Assembly: GCA_001596155.1 (NCBI GenBank)
Contig: CP014771.1
Location: forward strand, 3,658,001 to 3,722,000
Direction: 5' to 3'
Source: Hymenobacter psoromatis
GTDB lineage: Bacteria > Bacteroidota > Bacteroidia > Cytophagales > Hymenobacteraceae
Length of the DNA: 64,000 nt
In this document: piece after piece, positions 18,924 to 28,193 of the stretch
Layout of the letters: every line of letters begins with the position of its first letter
Numbering within the stretch: position 1 is the first letter of the stretch
The notes under the pieces: generated by a model
The model's input: only the letters and a program-made list of their open reading frames with translations
Told to the model about the DNA's origin: nothing
Database searches by the model: none
Program-made: the position numbers and the translations under genes

Positions 18924-21685
18924 CAACTCACTACTCCCCGGCCGCTGGCCTCCACCATTGCCCGGATGGGCTCGTTGAGCCCTGCGGCATCGCTGAGCTC
19001 TTCGAGGGTCAGGTGCAGGCGGTACTTCCAGAAGTGCTGGGGGTTGCTGGGCACGTTGATTTGCTCGTCGTGCGGGTTGGGGCGGCGCAGCTGCGTGTCC
19101 ATACCCAGGAAGTCCTGGAGCGGGAAAATGGCCCACATGGCCGGGGAATGGAGGTGCTGGTTGAGCACTTCGCGCACCACCCAGGGCTCGCAGTAGTAGG
19201 GCGCGAGCTGGCGCCAGTGGCCCAGCATGGTTTCGTAGTAGCGCTGGGTGCGCACGTGGTCCTCTTCCCACCAGCCGCGTAGGGTGCTCATGTCGTGGCT
19301 GCCGGTGGTCACCACCGAGAGGTAGGGCGCGTCGTTGGGGTGGCCAAACTCGGTGGCGGGGTTCGAGGGCATCCGCTGGATATTCAGGCCCAGAATGCCG
19401 AGCTGGTGCATGACGCCGGGCACCGAAGCGGGCACCATGCCCAGGTCCTCGCCGCAGATGAGCATGTCGGTGGCGTAGCGCACGGCGGGCAGCTTGATGA
19501 GCCCCTGCTCGCGCCAGAACTCGTCGTTGCGGCGGAAAAAGAAGTCCACGTAGATGTCGTCGTAGAGCCGGCGCCGGCTCTCATCATCGGCCAGCTCGGC
19601 GAAGCTGGCCGTCTTGTTGAGCGTGATGCGCGGATGGTAGAAGTCGTTGCCAGCAGGCAGGAAAAGTACTTCATTCACAAAGTGATACAAGCCGGGCTGC
19701 ACGCGCCGCAGGAAGTCGGCGCGCGCGGGCTGAGCGGCAATTTGCGCAGCGGTATATGACTCGATTTGGCGCTGGCTGGCCACCGCGGGCCGGAGCTGAA
19801 TGGCGCCGTACTGGTCGGCCACCATAAACTCGTCGAACACGGCCTGGGCGTCGTCGCCGAAGGTTTGCTCCAGCAGGTGCCAGCGAATGTAGGGCTCGCA
19901 CAACCGGCCGTAGTCGAACCAGCCCAGGCGGCGCTGCACCTCGTCGCGGTGCAGGGGTAGGGCCGGCGAAAAGTGACCCAGCAGGCCCTGCACCGAGTTT
20001 TCGGGCATTTCCCAGATGCGGAAGAAGCCCAGAATGTGGTCGATGCGCAGCGCGTCGAAGTAGCGGGCCAGGTGGCTCAGGCGCTCGCGCCACCACTGGT
20101 AGTCGTCCTGGGCCATGCGCGCCCAGTCGTAGGTCGGGAAGCGCCAGTTCTGGCCGGTGGTCGAGAAGTCGTCGGGCGGCGCGCCGGCCTGCTGGTCGAG
20201 GTGAAACAGCTCGGGCCGGGTCCAGGCGTCCACCGAGTGGCGGTAGATGCCGATGGGCAGGTCGCCCTTGAGCACTACCCCCCGGCGGCGGCCGTAGTCC
20301 ACGGCGGCGCGCAGCTGGTGGTCGAGGTGAAACTGGGTGAAGAAGTGCAGGCCAAACTCGTCGAAGTCGGGCGCGCTTTCGGCCGTCAGCTGGTCAAGGT
20401 CGCGCGGCGTGCGGAACTCCGTGGGCCACTGGTGGTAGTCGGCGGTGCCGAAACGTTCGCGCAGGGCCGAAAACGCCGCGTAGGGAATCAGCCAAGCGGC
20501 CTGCTCGGCGCGGAATTTCTGGAACTCGGGGTCGGCCAGGAATTTCTTCTTCTCCTGCTGATACAAGAGCTTGAGAAACTTCCACTTGGCGTTCATCACG
20601 GGCTCGTAGTCCACGAAGTCCTTGGCGTTCAGCTCCTCGCGCAGCCTGGCCAGCTCGGCGCGGGCGACCTTATCCTTCAGCTCGGCAATGCCGTTGAGGT
20701 GCAGGTACTGCGGGTGCAGCGCAAACACCGAGATGGCGGCGTAGGGGTAGGAATCGACCCAGGTGTGGGTAGCCGTAGTGTCGTTGATGGGCAGAATCTG
20801 CACCAGGTTGAGGCCCGTCTTTTCGGCCCAGTCGATGAGCAGCTTCAGGTCCGAAAACTCGCCCACGCCCAGGCCTTTCTCGCTGCGCAGCGAGAACACG
20901 GGCATGGCCACGCCGGCCCCGCGCCAGGGCCGGGCCGCGTAGCGAAAGCCCTCGTCGTGCAGGGCCGTGAGCGTGCCGGGCGCGGCCGTGCCGGCGGGCA
21001 GCACCCGGTCGTCGCCGGTTTCGAGCTGCACCACCGCGTGCCGGCTGGGGTCCCAGAAGCCGTATTTGTAGCGCAGCTCGGCGGCCGGGTTTTTCAGCGT
21101 CAGCTCGGCCTGCCAGGTGGGGTAGGCGGCATCCGACAGAATGAATGGGTGAGTATTGTCCCAGCCGCCCAGGGCCGGGTCCGAGCCCAGCACGCACACC
21201 TGGTGGTGCGGGTCCACGCGCGGGGCGGCCAGCCCAAAGCGCACGGTAGCCGGCGCGGCTTTTTTGCCCTTGCCGGCCGGCGCGGGGGTAGCGCTGCCGC
21301 TGCCGGGCGCGTGGCCGGGCCGGCGAAACAGCGCCTTGGTGAAGGCCGCCGTGAACAGCTCGTTATCAGCCTCGGCCGGGGCGCGCCAGAAGTCGCGCAC
21401 TTCCTGGTGGGCGTAGGCCGGGCCGGTGGGCAGGGGTAGGGCGCGGTTGTCGCCCCACTCCCACACCACGCCGCCGCCCTCAAACAGCAGCACGTACTTA
21501 TACAAAATGGCGGGGCCGGCACCGGCGGGCACGTCTATTTCGGCGCTCCAACGGGTGGTGGCCTCGTCGTAGTGCAGGGGCAGGGCGTCGGCCAGCTGCC
21601 AGTTGCCCAGGGCAGGTAGCGAACCGCACAGCACCAGGCGCTGGCCGTAGGTGGTGCGGTAGGGCAGGGAAAAACGAATAGTCAT
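18923..21685 (-). CDS. malQ: 4-alpha-glucanotransferase with two N-terminal CBM20 starch-binding domains
   Basis: 920 residues from the ATG at 21685; the frame runs 43 codons further upstream, but that part is not conserved-looking. Two CBM20 domains (about 1-120, GSLPALGNWQLADA; and 135-245, VLGSDPALGGWD) precede a GH77 catalytic domain. Catalytic residues are visible: the nucleophile Asp in ALRIDHILGF (about 547), the acid/base Glu in ICGEDLGMVP (about 740) and the third Asp in GSHDMSTLRGWW (about 800). GH77 enzymes disproportionate maltodextrins, releasing glucose for glycolysis. The twin-CBM20 architecture matches plant DPE2-type enzymes and many Bacteroidota homologues. No signal peptide is present, so it is cytoplasmic. 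It would work with the alpha-glucan genes at 39.6-47.2 kb. Confidence 0.95.
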   Translation of the reverse strand: MTIRFSLPYRTTYGQRLVLCGSLPALGNWQLADALPLHYDEATTRWSAEIDVPAGAGPAILYKYVLLFEGGGVVWEWGDNRALPLPTGPAYAHQEVRDFWRAPAEADNELFTAAFTKALFRRPGHAPGSGSATPAPAGKGKKAAPATVRFGLAAPRVDPHHQVCVLGSDPALGGWDNTHPFILSDAAYPTWQAELTLKNPAAELRYKYGFWDPSRHAVVQLETGDDRVLPAGTAAPGTLTALHDEGFRYAARPWRGAGVAMPVFSLRSEKGLGVGEFSDLKLLIDWAEKTGLNLVQILPINDTTATHTWVDSYPYAAISVFALHPQYLHLNGIAELKDKVARAELARLREELNAKDFVDYEPVMNAKWKFLKLLYQQEKKKFLADPEFQKFRAEQAAWLIPYAAFSALRERFGTADYHQWPTEFRTPRDLDQLTAESAPDFDEFGLHFFTQFHLDHQLRAAVDYGRRRGVVLKGDLPIGIYRHSVDAWTRPELFHLDQQAGAPPDDFSTTGQNWRFPTYDWARMAQDDYQWWRERLSHLARYFDALRIDHILGFFRIWEMPENSVQGLLGHFSPALPLHRDEVQRRLGWFDYGRLCEPYIRWHLLEQTFGDDAQAVFDEFMVADQYGAIQLRPAVASQRQIESYTAAQIAAQPARADFLRRVQPGLYHFVNEVLFLPAGNDFYHPRITLNKTASFAELADDESRRRLYDDIYVDFFFRRNDEFWREQGLIKLPAVRYATDMLICGEDLGMVPASVPGVMHQLGILGLNIQRMPSNPATEFGHPNDAPYLSVVTTGSHDMSTLRGWWEEDHVRTQRYYETMLGHWRQLAPYYCEPWVVREVLNQHLHSPAMWAIFPLQDFLGMDTQLRRPNPHDEQINVPSNPQHFWKYRLHLTLEELSDAAGLNEPIRAMVEASGRGVVS

Positions 21686-21827
21686 GAGGAGAGCCAAAAT
21701 ACTGGCCGCAAGATACTGCCCCGGCCGCCGGGCCGCCGCCGGGCCAACGGCCGGGCGGCATCCGCCGTATGCGCCAGCTATCTTGCCACACTTCCCGCGC
21801 CAGCCGCTGGCCACTAGCTTTCACCCC

Positions 21828-22565
21828 ATGCGTTTTCTTCTACTGAGTGCCTTACTGAGTGCCAACCTGGCCGCCGTGGCCGGGCCTCCCGGCTACCACG
21901 CCCCGCGCCGCTTCCTTACCCCCGATAACCAGCCCTACCACCGCCTGCCGCTGCGCCTGAACGCGGGCGTCAACCTGGCTTATTATAACGGCGACCTCAC
22001 CAACCGCCTCACCGACAACAGCTTCAAAGTGGGCCTCAACGTGGGCCTGGCCAAAACGCTGAGCCCGCACCTCACCTTCGCGCTCGACCTGAGCTACCTG
22101 CACCTGGCGGCCAAGGATATCTACCCCCAGCGGGGCTACGCGTTTAGCAGCAACAACGCGCTGCTGACCACGCTCCTGCGCTACAACTTATTTGCCGATA
22201 AGAGCATGCTCATCGGCCCCAAGCACAAGGAAGTGCCGGTGCTGGTGTTTCTCAGCGCGGGGGTCGGGGCCACGCTGTTCAACCCCAGCGCGAGCCGGTA
22301 TGGCATTGCGCTGCTTCCCGAAGGGAACAATACTTATCCTGGCCTGGCGGCCGTGCTGCCCGTGGGCGGCGGCGTCACGCTGCGGGCCAGCCCGCGCCTG
22401 GCGTTCACGGCCGAGGCGCTCTACTTCTTCACCACCACCGACCTGCTCGATGACGTGAGCCAGCGCGGCAACCCCGGCTCGACCGACAATTTCGCTACCC
22501 TCACGCTCAAAGTGGAGTACAGCCTGAGCAAAGCCAAAGGGAAACTGCTCATCCACAATGACTAA
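21828..22565 (+). CDS. Outer-membrane beta-barrel protein, unknown function
   Basis: 245 residues from the ATG at 21828, chosen because it gives a proper signal peptide (MRFLLLSALLSANLAAVAG); the longer upstream frame is not credible. The mature protein is made of alternating hydrophobic strands (LNAGVNLAYYNGDLT, VGLNVGLAKTLSPHLTFALDLSYLHL) and ends in a strand typical of 8-10-stranded barrels. The GDLT motif after the first strand resembles Bacteroidota DUF6089-type barrels. It is divergent from malQ across a 142-base gap and is followed by a three-armed inverted repeat. Confidence 0.8.
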   Translation: MRFLLLSALLSANLAAVAGPPGYHAPRRFLTPDNQPYHRLPLRLNAGVNLAYYNGDLTNRLTDNSFKVGLNVGLAKTLSPHLTFALDLSYLHLAAKDIYPQRGYAFSSNNALLTTLLRYNLFADKSMLIGPKHKEVPVLVFLSAGVGATLFNPSASRYGIALLPEGNNTYPGLAAVLPVGGGVTLRASPRLAFTAEALYFFTTTDLLDDVSQRGNPGSTDNFATLTLKVEYSLSKAKGKLLIHND

Positions 22566-22571
22566 AAGCGT

Positions 22572-22704
22572 GTGCGGTAAGCTTGAGCTGGCCGTGGAAG
22601 TGGAAGGTAGGCCTTGGCCTGCCGGGCGTAAAGGCGCGTGGGTGCCGCGGCGGCCAGCTCAAGCTTACCGCACCTCTCACCCGGCCAGCTCAAGCTTACC
22701 CCAC
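22572..22704. repeat. Three-armed inverted repeat (GGTAAGCTT-AGCT family)
   Basis: A 23-base arm at 22572-22594 is perfectly inverted at 22651-22673. A third, near-identical copy of the second arm lies at 22682-22704 with one mismatch. The element fills the 144-base gap between the convergent barrel and amidohydrolase genes. The same three-arm plan and core recur at 59342-59457. Confidence 0.85.
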
Positions 22705-22709
22705 CCGCG

Positions 22710-24020
22710 CTACTTGCCCGTGAGGTAGTCGGCGGCCATAGTGGCCAGCGTTTTCACGCCCAGCGGAAAGGCGTTTTCATCTATCCTGAAGCCGGCGGTG
22801 TGGTGGTCGGCCACGGTGGCGGGGTCGGTGCCGGGCGTCATGCCGCCCAGGAAGAAGAACAGGCCGGGCACTTTCTCCTGGTAGCAGGCGAAGTCCTCGG
22901 CCCCGGTCACGGCTTTTATCTCGGTCACGTTGGCAACGCCGGCCGTGCGCTGGAGGGTAGGGAGCATGCGGGCCGTGAGGGCGGGGTCGTTATAGGTAAC
23001 GGGCACGTAGGGCTCGATGGTGACTTCGGCCGTCGCGCCGTTGGCGGCCGCGATGCCGGTGGCCGTGCGCTTGATGGCCGCCCAGATTTGCTCCTGCGTT
23101 TTGGGGCTGAACGCCCGGATGGTGCCGCTGAGCGTGGCATCGGGCGGAATGATGTTGTAGCGCACGCCGGCCTGCAAGGTGCCCACCGTCACCACGGCGG
23201 CGTCCTGGGTCAGGTCAATCTGCCGGCTCACGATGGTTTGCAGGGCCGTGACAATCTCGGCCAGCGTCACCACCGGGTCCACGCTGGCCCAGGGCTTGGC
23301 CCCGTGCGCGCCCCTACCCAGCACTTTCACCGTGAAGCGGTCGGAGCTGGCCATTTCGCCACCGGGGCGGTATTTCAAAGTGCCCACCGGAGTCAAGGCA
23401 TTGATGTGCAGCCCAAACACGGCATCCACCTTGGGCTTATCGAGCACGCCATCCTCCACCATGAGCTTGGCCCCGCCCACCACGCCGGGCAGCGACCCTT
23501 CTTCGGCGGGCTGAAAGATAAACTTGACGGTGCCGGGCAGGTCCTTCTTCACCTGGCTCAGCACCTCGGCCGCGCCCAGCAGCATGGCCACGTGGGTGTC
23601 GTGGCCGCAGGCGTGCATCACTCCCACGGGCTGGCCCAGGTACACGGTCTTGACGGTGCTGGCAAAGGCCAGGCCGCTGGTTTCGGTGAGGGGTAGGGCG
23701 TCCATGTCGGCGCGCAAGGCCACGACGCGGCCGGGCTTGCCCCCCTTCAGAATGCCCACCACGCCGGTGCGGGCCACGCCGGTTTGCACCTCCAGGCCCA
23801 GGCGCTTCAGCTCGGTGGCGATGAGGGCGGCGGTGCGGGTTTCCTCGTTGCCCAGCTCGGGGTGCTCGTGAATGTCGCGCCGCCAGGCCACCACTTTGAG
23901 CTGCTCGGTGGCGGCGAGCTGCGCGATGCGGGCATCGAGGGCGGCGTTTTGGGCGTGGGCGGCGGGGGCGGCCAGGGCCAGCCCAAGGCCGGCCAGCAAG
24001 AGGGGGGTAGCGTTTTTCAT
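22710..24020 (-). CDS. M20D amidohydrolase (IAA-amino acid hydrolase/aminoacylase-like), exported
   Basis: 436 residues from the ATG at 24020; the frame is open for 300 more codons upstream, but that part is antisense to the PAP2 gene. There is a signal peptide (ending APAAHAQ). The peptidase M20D pattern is complete: RRDIHEHPELGNEE, metal-site ACGHDTHVAML, RADMDALPL, FQPAEEG and a dimerisation domain around GRGAHGAKPW. Family members hydrolyse N-acyl or amide bonds of amino acid conjugates with two metal ions. Here the enzyme would act in the periplasm; the substrate cannot be told. Confidence 0.9.
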   Translation of the reverse strand: MKNATPLLLAGLGLALAAPAAHAQNAALDARIAQLAATEQLKVVAWRRDIHEHPELGNEETRTAALIATELKRLGLEVQTGVARTGVVGILKGGKPGRVVALRADMDALPLTETSGLAFASTVKTVYLGQPVGVMHACGHDTHVAMLLGAAEVLSQVKKDLPGTVKFIFQPAEEGSLPGVVGGAKLMVEDGVLDKPKVDAVFGLHINALTPVGTLKYRPGGEMASSDRFTVKVLGRGAHGAKPWASVDPVVTLAEIVTALQTIVSRQIDLTQDAAVVTVGTLQAGVRYNIIPPDATLSGTIRAFSPKTQEQIWAAIKRTATGIAAANGATAEVTIEPYVPVTYNDPALTARMLPTLQRTAGVANVTEIKAVTGAEDFACYQEKVPGLFFFLGGMTPGTDPATVADHHTAGFRIDENAFPLGVKTLATMAADYLTGK

Positions 24021-24104
24021 GGCCTCCAAGGTACTGCCCGGCCCCGCTTTGCCGCCCCGGCCGGCCGCGGCCCCGGCTTCAACGCGCCCGCCGCCCCGCT
24101 GGCC

Positions 24105-24136
24105 TTGGCCGGCTGGCGCGGCGGGGCGTACTTTTG
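24105..24136 (+). promoter_or_regulatory. Promoter of the PAP2 gene
   Basis: TTG (24105-24107), a 21-base spacer, then TACTTTTG (24129-24136) match the Bacteroidota consensus exactly. The expected transcript start is about 30 bases upstream of the ATG at 24174. Confidence 0.6.
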
Positions 24137-24173
24137 CCTTCTTACCCCCGGCCCGTTTTAACTCCGTAGCGCC

Positions 24174-24881
24174 ATGCACGTTTCCGCTTCTTCCGCGCCG
24201 CCCGCCGTCGCTTCTTCGGTGGTGGCCGCTCGCCCCTCCCTGCGCGCGCGCTGGGCCGAAGAGCTGGCAATGCCGGCCAACCGCCGGAGCTGGCTGCTGC
24301 TGCTGGTGCTGCTGTTTGGGGGGCTGGTGCCGCTGGTGCCAGGCTTCTTTCAACACATTCAGCAGCGGTCCGGTGGGCTGCTGCTGCCCGACCCGCTGCT
24401 GCGCCTGCTGCCCCACCACGACGTGGGCACCCTCATTTTCGTGCTCATGTACGGGGCGGTGGTGGTGGGCGTGGGCTGGCTGCTGGTCCACCCCCGGCTG
24501 TTTTTGCGCGGCCTCTGGGCGCTGTTGCTGCTGCTGCTCATGCGGATGCTCACCATCTGGCTGGTGCCGCTGGTGCCGCCCCTGGACATTCTGCCCCTGT
24601 CCGACCCGCTGCTGGCCCGGCTCTTTCACACCAGCCCCAGCGAGGCCATTACCAAGGACCTGTTTTTTTCGGGCCACACCTCCACGGTGGCCCTGCTGGC
24701 CCTGGCGGCGCGCGGCTGGTGGCGGCGCGGCCTGGCCGTGCTGATGGTGCTGGTGGGCGTGCTGGTGCTGGTGCAGCGCGTGCATTATACCTACGACGTG
24801 CTGGCCGCCCCGCTTTTTGCCTGGCTGGCCTACTGGGTGGCGGCCTTCCTGACGCGGCGCGCCACCAACGGGCCGGCCTAG
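24174..24881 (+). CDS. PAP2-like / sphingomyelin-synthase-related membrane phosphatase
   Basis: 235 residues with about six hydrophobic segments (first at about 43-58). The active-site motifs of the PAP2_C/sphingomyelin synthase-related family are present: DLFFSGHTS (near 163) and HYTYDVLAA (near 204), whose His and Asp form the catalytic triad. Proteins of this type remove or transfer lipid phosphate head groups at the membrane. The exact lipid is unknown, but Bacteroidota make sphingolipids, which would fit. After the TAG stop the same frame stays open for 120 more codons through a 21-bp repeat. Confidence 0.85.
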   Translation: MHVSASSAPPAVASSVVAARPSLRARWAEELAMPANRRSWLLLLVLLFGGLVPLVPGFFQHIQQRSGGLLLPDPLLRLLPHHDVGTLIFVLMYGAVVVGVGWLLVHPRLFLRGLWALLLLLLMRMLTIWLVPLVPPLDILPLSDPLLARLFHTSPSEAITKDLFFSGHTSTVALLALAARGWWRRGLAVLMVLVGVLVLVQRVHYTYDVLAAPLFAWLAYWVAAFLTRRATNGPA

Positions 24882-25028
24882 CTGCGGGTCGCCGGCTGCG
24901 GTAAGCCGCCCTCCGCATCCTGTTGGCCCCTGGCATCCGGCCGCCACACCCACGCAGCCCTGCCGGGCGGGGGTAGGCCCCGCATCCTGCTGCTCGCCTC
25001 TGTTGGCAGCAGGGGTAAAGCTGTTGGC

Positions 25029-25133
25029 GGCGCGAACAACCTTACCCCTGGCGCGAACAACCTCGCTTCCGGCGCAAACAACCTCGCTCCCGGCGCGAAC
25101 AACCTTATCCCCGCTGCCAACAGCCTTACTCCC
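25029..25133 (+). repeat. Five tandem 21-bp units
   Basis: Units start at 25029, 25050, 25071, 25092 and 25113 with consensus GGCGCGAACAACCTYRCYCC plus one base. The last unit is the most diverged. As the length is divisible by three, one frame reads a heptapeptide repeat GANNL(T/A/I)(P/S). That frame is uninterrupted from the PAP2 stop (24881) to a TAG at about 25242 but has no ATG. The rest of the gap 24882-25406 shows no recognisable gene. Confidence 0.8.
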
Positions 25134-25406
25134 GACGGGGGTAAGGCTGTTCGCGTTACCAATAACCTCGTCCTCGCCGCGGACAAAGGTCAGCCGGCCG
25201 GGCAGGCAAACGGCCGGCCGGCTGACAACCAGCCGGCTGAATAGGAGAAAGCCAGGAAAATGCTGGAATGATAGAATAATGACGAGTTGATGAAGGGATT
25301 TATGCCGGAGCTTACTTTACCTTTCGCCCTGCGGGGCTTTCAGGTGCAAGCCCGCTCCTAGCTGGCGGGGTGCCAGGTTATTCCTTTTCTTCTATCAACC
25401 CACCAA

Positions 25407-26048
25407 ATGACGCGACCCCAGACTATTGCTACCAATTACAGCGGCTACATCGACCAGGACTTTATTGACCTAGGCGAAAACATTCTGGCCGGCGTGGCTG
25501 CCAACGCCAGCTACGACAAGCCCCCGCAACCCCTGGCCGAGTTGAAGGGCCTGCTCGGCCAGCTGGCCGAAGCCGCCAAGGCCATGAAGACCGGCCTCAA
25601 GGCCGCCACCCAGCAGCGCGACTACCTGCGCGCCCAGGCCGAGGCTGCCTTCAAGGCCCTGAGTGCCTACGCCACCGGCGCTACCCCCGCCCGCCCCGAC
25701 CTGTGGGCCGCCGCTAACTTCCCGCTCACCAAGGCCGAAACCACGCCGCGCCAAACCAGCCTGCCCATCACGGGCCTGGCCCTGCTCGACGGCCCCAGCC
25801 CCCGCACCCTCACGGCCAGCGTCGATATCCAGGCCGGCATGTATGCCTACGCCTGGCGCGTCTTCCCCAAAGACACGGCCCCCGAAGACCTGGCCGCTGG
25901 CTACTGCTACCGCTTCTGCCTCACCCGCGAGCCCAAGGTCCTCCTCGATGCCCTCGACAGCGGCACGGCCTACGGTGTGGAGTGCGCCGCCTGGAACAAC
26001 ACCGGCCCCTTGCAGTGGAGCACGGCCGCGTTCCGCATCGTGCAGTAG
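25407..26048 (+). CDS. Hypothetical protein, no recognised domain
   Basis: 213 residues, no signal peptide. The N-terminal half is a long helical, Ala/Lys-rich segment (about residues 40-90) that could form a coiled coil. The C-terminal half (about 115-213) looks beta-rich (TASVDIQAGMYAYAWRVF, YGVECAAWNNTGP) and may be a fibronectin-III-like or small beta-sandwich domain. Codon use matches the neighbours, so the gene looks resident. I do not recognise the family. A GC-rich hairpin followed by TTTT comes 35 bases after the stop. Confidence 0.65.
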   Translation: MTRPQTIATNYSGYIDQDFIDLGENILAGVAANASYDKPPQPLAELKGLLGQLAEAAKAMKTGLKAATQQRDYLRAQAEAAFKALSAYATGATPARPDLWAAANFPLTKAETTPRQTSLPITGLALLDGPSPRTLTASVDIQAGMYAYAWRVFPKDTAPEDLAAGYCYRFCLTREPKVLLDALDSGTAYGVECAAWNNTGPLQWSTAAFRIVQ

Positions 26049-26082
26049 GGGTAGGTGGTGGCTCGTCTGTCCGTCCGGCCAG

Positions 26083-26114
26083 CGCCCGGTTGCCTCGCGG
26101 CGGCCGGGCGTTTT
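26083..26114 (+). terminator. Probable terminator
   Basis: CGCCCGG (26083-26089) pairs with CCGGGCG (26104-26110), followed by TTTT. It lies 35 bases downstream of the hypothetical gene. Confidence 0.55.
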
Positions 26115-26327
26115 GGTGGGCGGCCGGGTGGGGCCGTTGGGGTCGGCCTGGGGCAGTGCTAGAGCCTGCTTGGAATCGTTTTGGCTTGTTTAGGCTATAG
26201 GGAAAGTGAGAAAAGTACCCTGCATCTGGCGCTCATAAGCACCTTTCTTCTAAGGATATCGTGGCTGTTTCTCATCGGTCGATGGGGCTGGCCCGGAGTG
26301 CCGTCCTTATTCCCTCTGTTGTTCGCT

Positions 26328-26438
26328 ATGAAAAGAACCACTACCGCCACCGGGCGGGCGGCCCGTGCGGGCTGGCCGCCCGCCGGCGTGTACGTGGTGC
26401 GCAGCGGCACCCGCGCCGTGCGCCTCACGGTGGAGTAA
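26328..26438 (+). pseudogene. Remnant of a T9SS sorting-domain gene
   Basis: A 36-codon frame ends in PPAGVYVVRSGTRAVRLTVE followed by a stop. This is the typical last strand pair of a type A T9SS C-terminal domain, whose families end in phrases such as LPAGVYVVR...KVVK. Nothing upstream in any frame resembles the rest of such a protein. It is most simply the decayed tail of a lost secreted-protein gene. The remainder of the gap 26049-26515 shows no other gene. Confidence 0.5.
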
Positions 26439-26515
26439 GTGCCCACAGCGAAGAAGCCAAAGACCAGATAGCCCGGCCGCCGCGAGGTGGCTGGGCTGTT
26501 GGCGTAGCGGGTGGG

Positions 26516-27940
26516 CTACCCCGGCTCTTCTTCCTGGACCACGGCGGCGGCCACCGGCGAGGCCACCGCCGTGGCCAGGTCCTGGCCATACCAGCCGCCC
26601 CGCAGGTACCAGATGCCCGCCACCAGCGAGATGCAGACGTTGGCCACCACGAACGACCACCAGATGCCCCGAAAGCCCAGCGCCGTGTGGTGCGACAAGT
26701 ACCAGGCCACCGGAAACTGGATGACCCAGCTGCCGGTAATGGTCAGCAGCATGGCCGAAAAGGTGTTCCCTACCCCCCGAAAGGCCCCCGACACCGTTTG
26801 CTGCACCCCCGCGAAGCAGAGGCTGCCCGCCGCGATGCGCACAAAGCCCACCGCCTCGGCGGCCACGCGCGCATCGCCCCTGATAAAGAAGCCTACCAGC
26901 GGCTTAGCCACCAGCCAGATGGTGCCGCCCAGGGCCAGCAGCGTGACGAAGCTCACGCCCAGCGCGTAGTTGGCCGTGCGCAGGGCGCGGGGCAGGTTGC
27001 GCGCCCCCACGTTCTGGGCCACCAGCGTGGAGCAGGCCAGCGAGATGCCGAGCGCCGGGATGATAGCCAGCGCCACGATGCGCGAGCCGATGCCATAGGT
27101 GGCCAGGACTTCGGTGCCGAAGCCGGCCGCCAGGGTCGTGAGCATGGAAATGCCGAGCGCCCGCGCCGAGAGGTCAATGGACGAAGGGCCGCCCAGGCGC
27201 AGCATCTGGCGCAGCAGGGTCCAGTCGGGCCGGTAGCCGGCAAAGCTGAGCCGGATGCCCGCCCGGCCCCGCATTAGGATGTATAAGCCTACCAACACGC
27301 TCAGCACCTGCGTGCAGACGGTGGCCGTGGCCGTGCCCTCCACGCCCAGCGCCGGCAGCGGCCCCCAGCCGTAGATAAAGAGCGGGTCCAACCCGAAGTT
27401 GAGCGCCAGCGTGGCCAGGTTGATGTAGAGCGGAATCTTGACTTCGCCTACCCCCCGCATGAGCGACTGGAACATGAGGAAGCCGAAGTTGAAGGCCAGC
27501 CCCAGGAACAGCACCCGCTGGAAGGCGTTGGCGAGGGTGAATATGTCGGGCCCTACCCCCATCAGCCGCAGAATGAGCGGCGAGCCGACATACGCCCCCA
27601 CGCTCAGCAGCGCCGCGAATGACACGGCCAAAATCAGCCCCTGCACCGCCACGTGGTTGACCATGCCCTGGTTGCGCGCGCCCGCGTTCTGGGCCACCAG
27701 CACCGAGCCCGCCACCGAGAAGCCCGAGCCCAGGGCAATGAGCAGGAAGTTGACGGGGAAGCTGACGGCCACGGCCGCCACGGCATTGGCCCCCAGGCGG
27801 CCCACCCAATAGGCATCCACCAGCTGGTAGCCGGTCTGGAGGAAGTTGCCAAAGACGATGGGACCCGCCAGCTTGAGCAGGGTCGGCAGGATGGGTCCCT
27901 TGGTCAGGTTGGGGCGGGCGCGGGGGGTAGGGGGCGGCAT
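26516..27940 (-). CDS. MATE-family multidrug/toxin exporter
   Basis: 474 residues from the ATG at 27940 (MPPPTPRARPNLTKGPILPT); the frame extends 39 codons upstream without family-like sequence. The two-lobed MATE fold is clear: about 12 transmembrane helices with the internally repeated motif (LAGPIVFGNFLQTGYQLVDAYW in lobe 1, matched near residue 240 in lobe 2). VAQNAGARN and VAQNVGARN sit at the equivalent positions of the two halves. MATE proteins exchange Na+ or H+ for organic cations. The substrate is unknown, and no regulator is adjacent. Confidence 0.92.
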   Translation of the reverse strand: MPPPTPRARPNLTKGPILPTLLKLAGPIVFGNFLQTGYQLVDAYWVGRLGANAVAAVAVSFPVNFLLIALGSGFSVAGSVLVAQNAGARNQGMVNHVAVQGLILAVSFAALLSVGAYVGSPLILRLMGVGPDIFTLANAFQRVLFLGLAFNFGFLMFQSLMRGVGEVKIPLYINLATLALNFGLDPLFIYGWGPLPALGVEGTATATVCTQVLSVLVGLYILMRGRAGIRLSFAGYRPDWTLLRQMLRLGGPSSIDLSARALGISMLTTLAAGFGTEVLATYGIGSRIVALAIIPALGISLACSTLVAQNVGARNLPRALRTANYALGVSFVTLLALGGTIWLVAKPLVGFFIRGDARVAAEAVGFVRIAAGSLCFAGVQQTVSGAFRGVGNTFSAMLLTITGSWVIQFPVAWYLSHHTALGFRGIWWSFVVANVCISLVAGIWYLRGGWYGQDLATAVASPVAAAVVQEEEPG

Positions 27941-28193
27941 AGGCCCTGCATACGGCCGGGGCCAGGATGCGGCTGCCGGGGGCTGGCTTTTGGGGAAAGA
28001 CCCGGTGGCGGCGGTGTTGGGTGGGCTGGCCGCTACCCTCCTGAACTTGAAGGGCAAGGAGGGGGCTTACGCTGGCGCTTGGGCCGGTGGGGGGGGTAGG
28101 AAAAAGGCGCGCCCCGGCGCGAACCACGGCAACAAAGCGCCGGGCAACGCCCCTATAGCCGCTTTCCCCTCACCCTTTAGCGTTCCTTTTCCA

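Noticed and set aside
24021..24953. N-terminal extension of the M20 amidohydrolase frame
   Set aside because: The extension is Gln/His/Pro-rich, antisense to the PAP2 gene and would bury the signal peptide; the ATG at 24020 is correct.
25029..25133. CRISPR or phase-variation repeat
   Set aside because: Units are head-to-tail without spacers, and there is no ATG-linked gene whose frame could switch.
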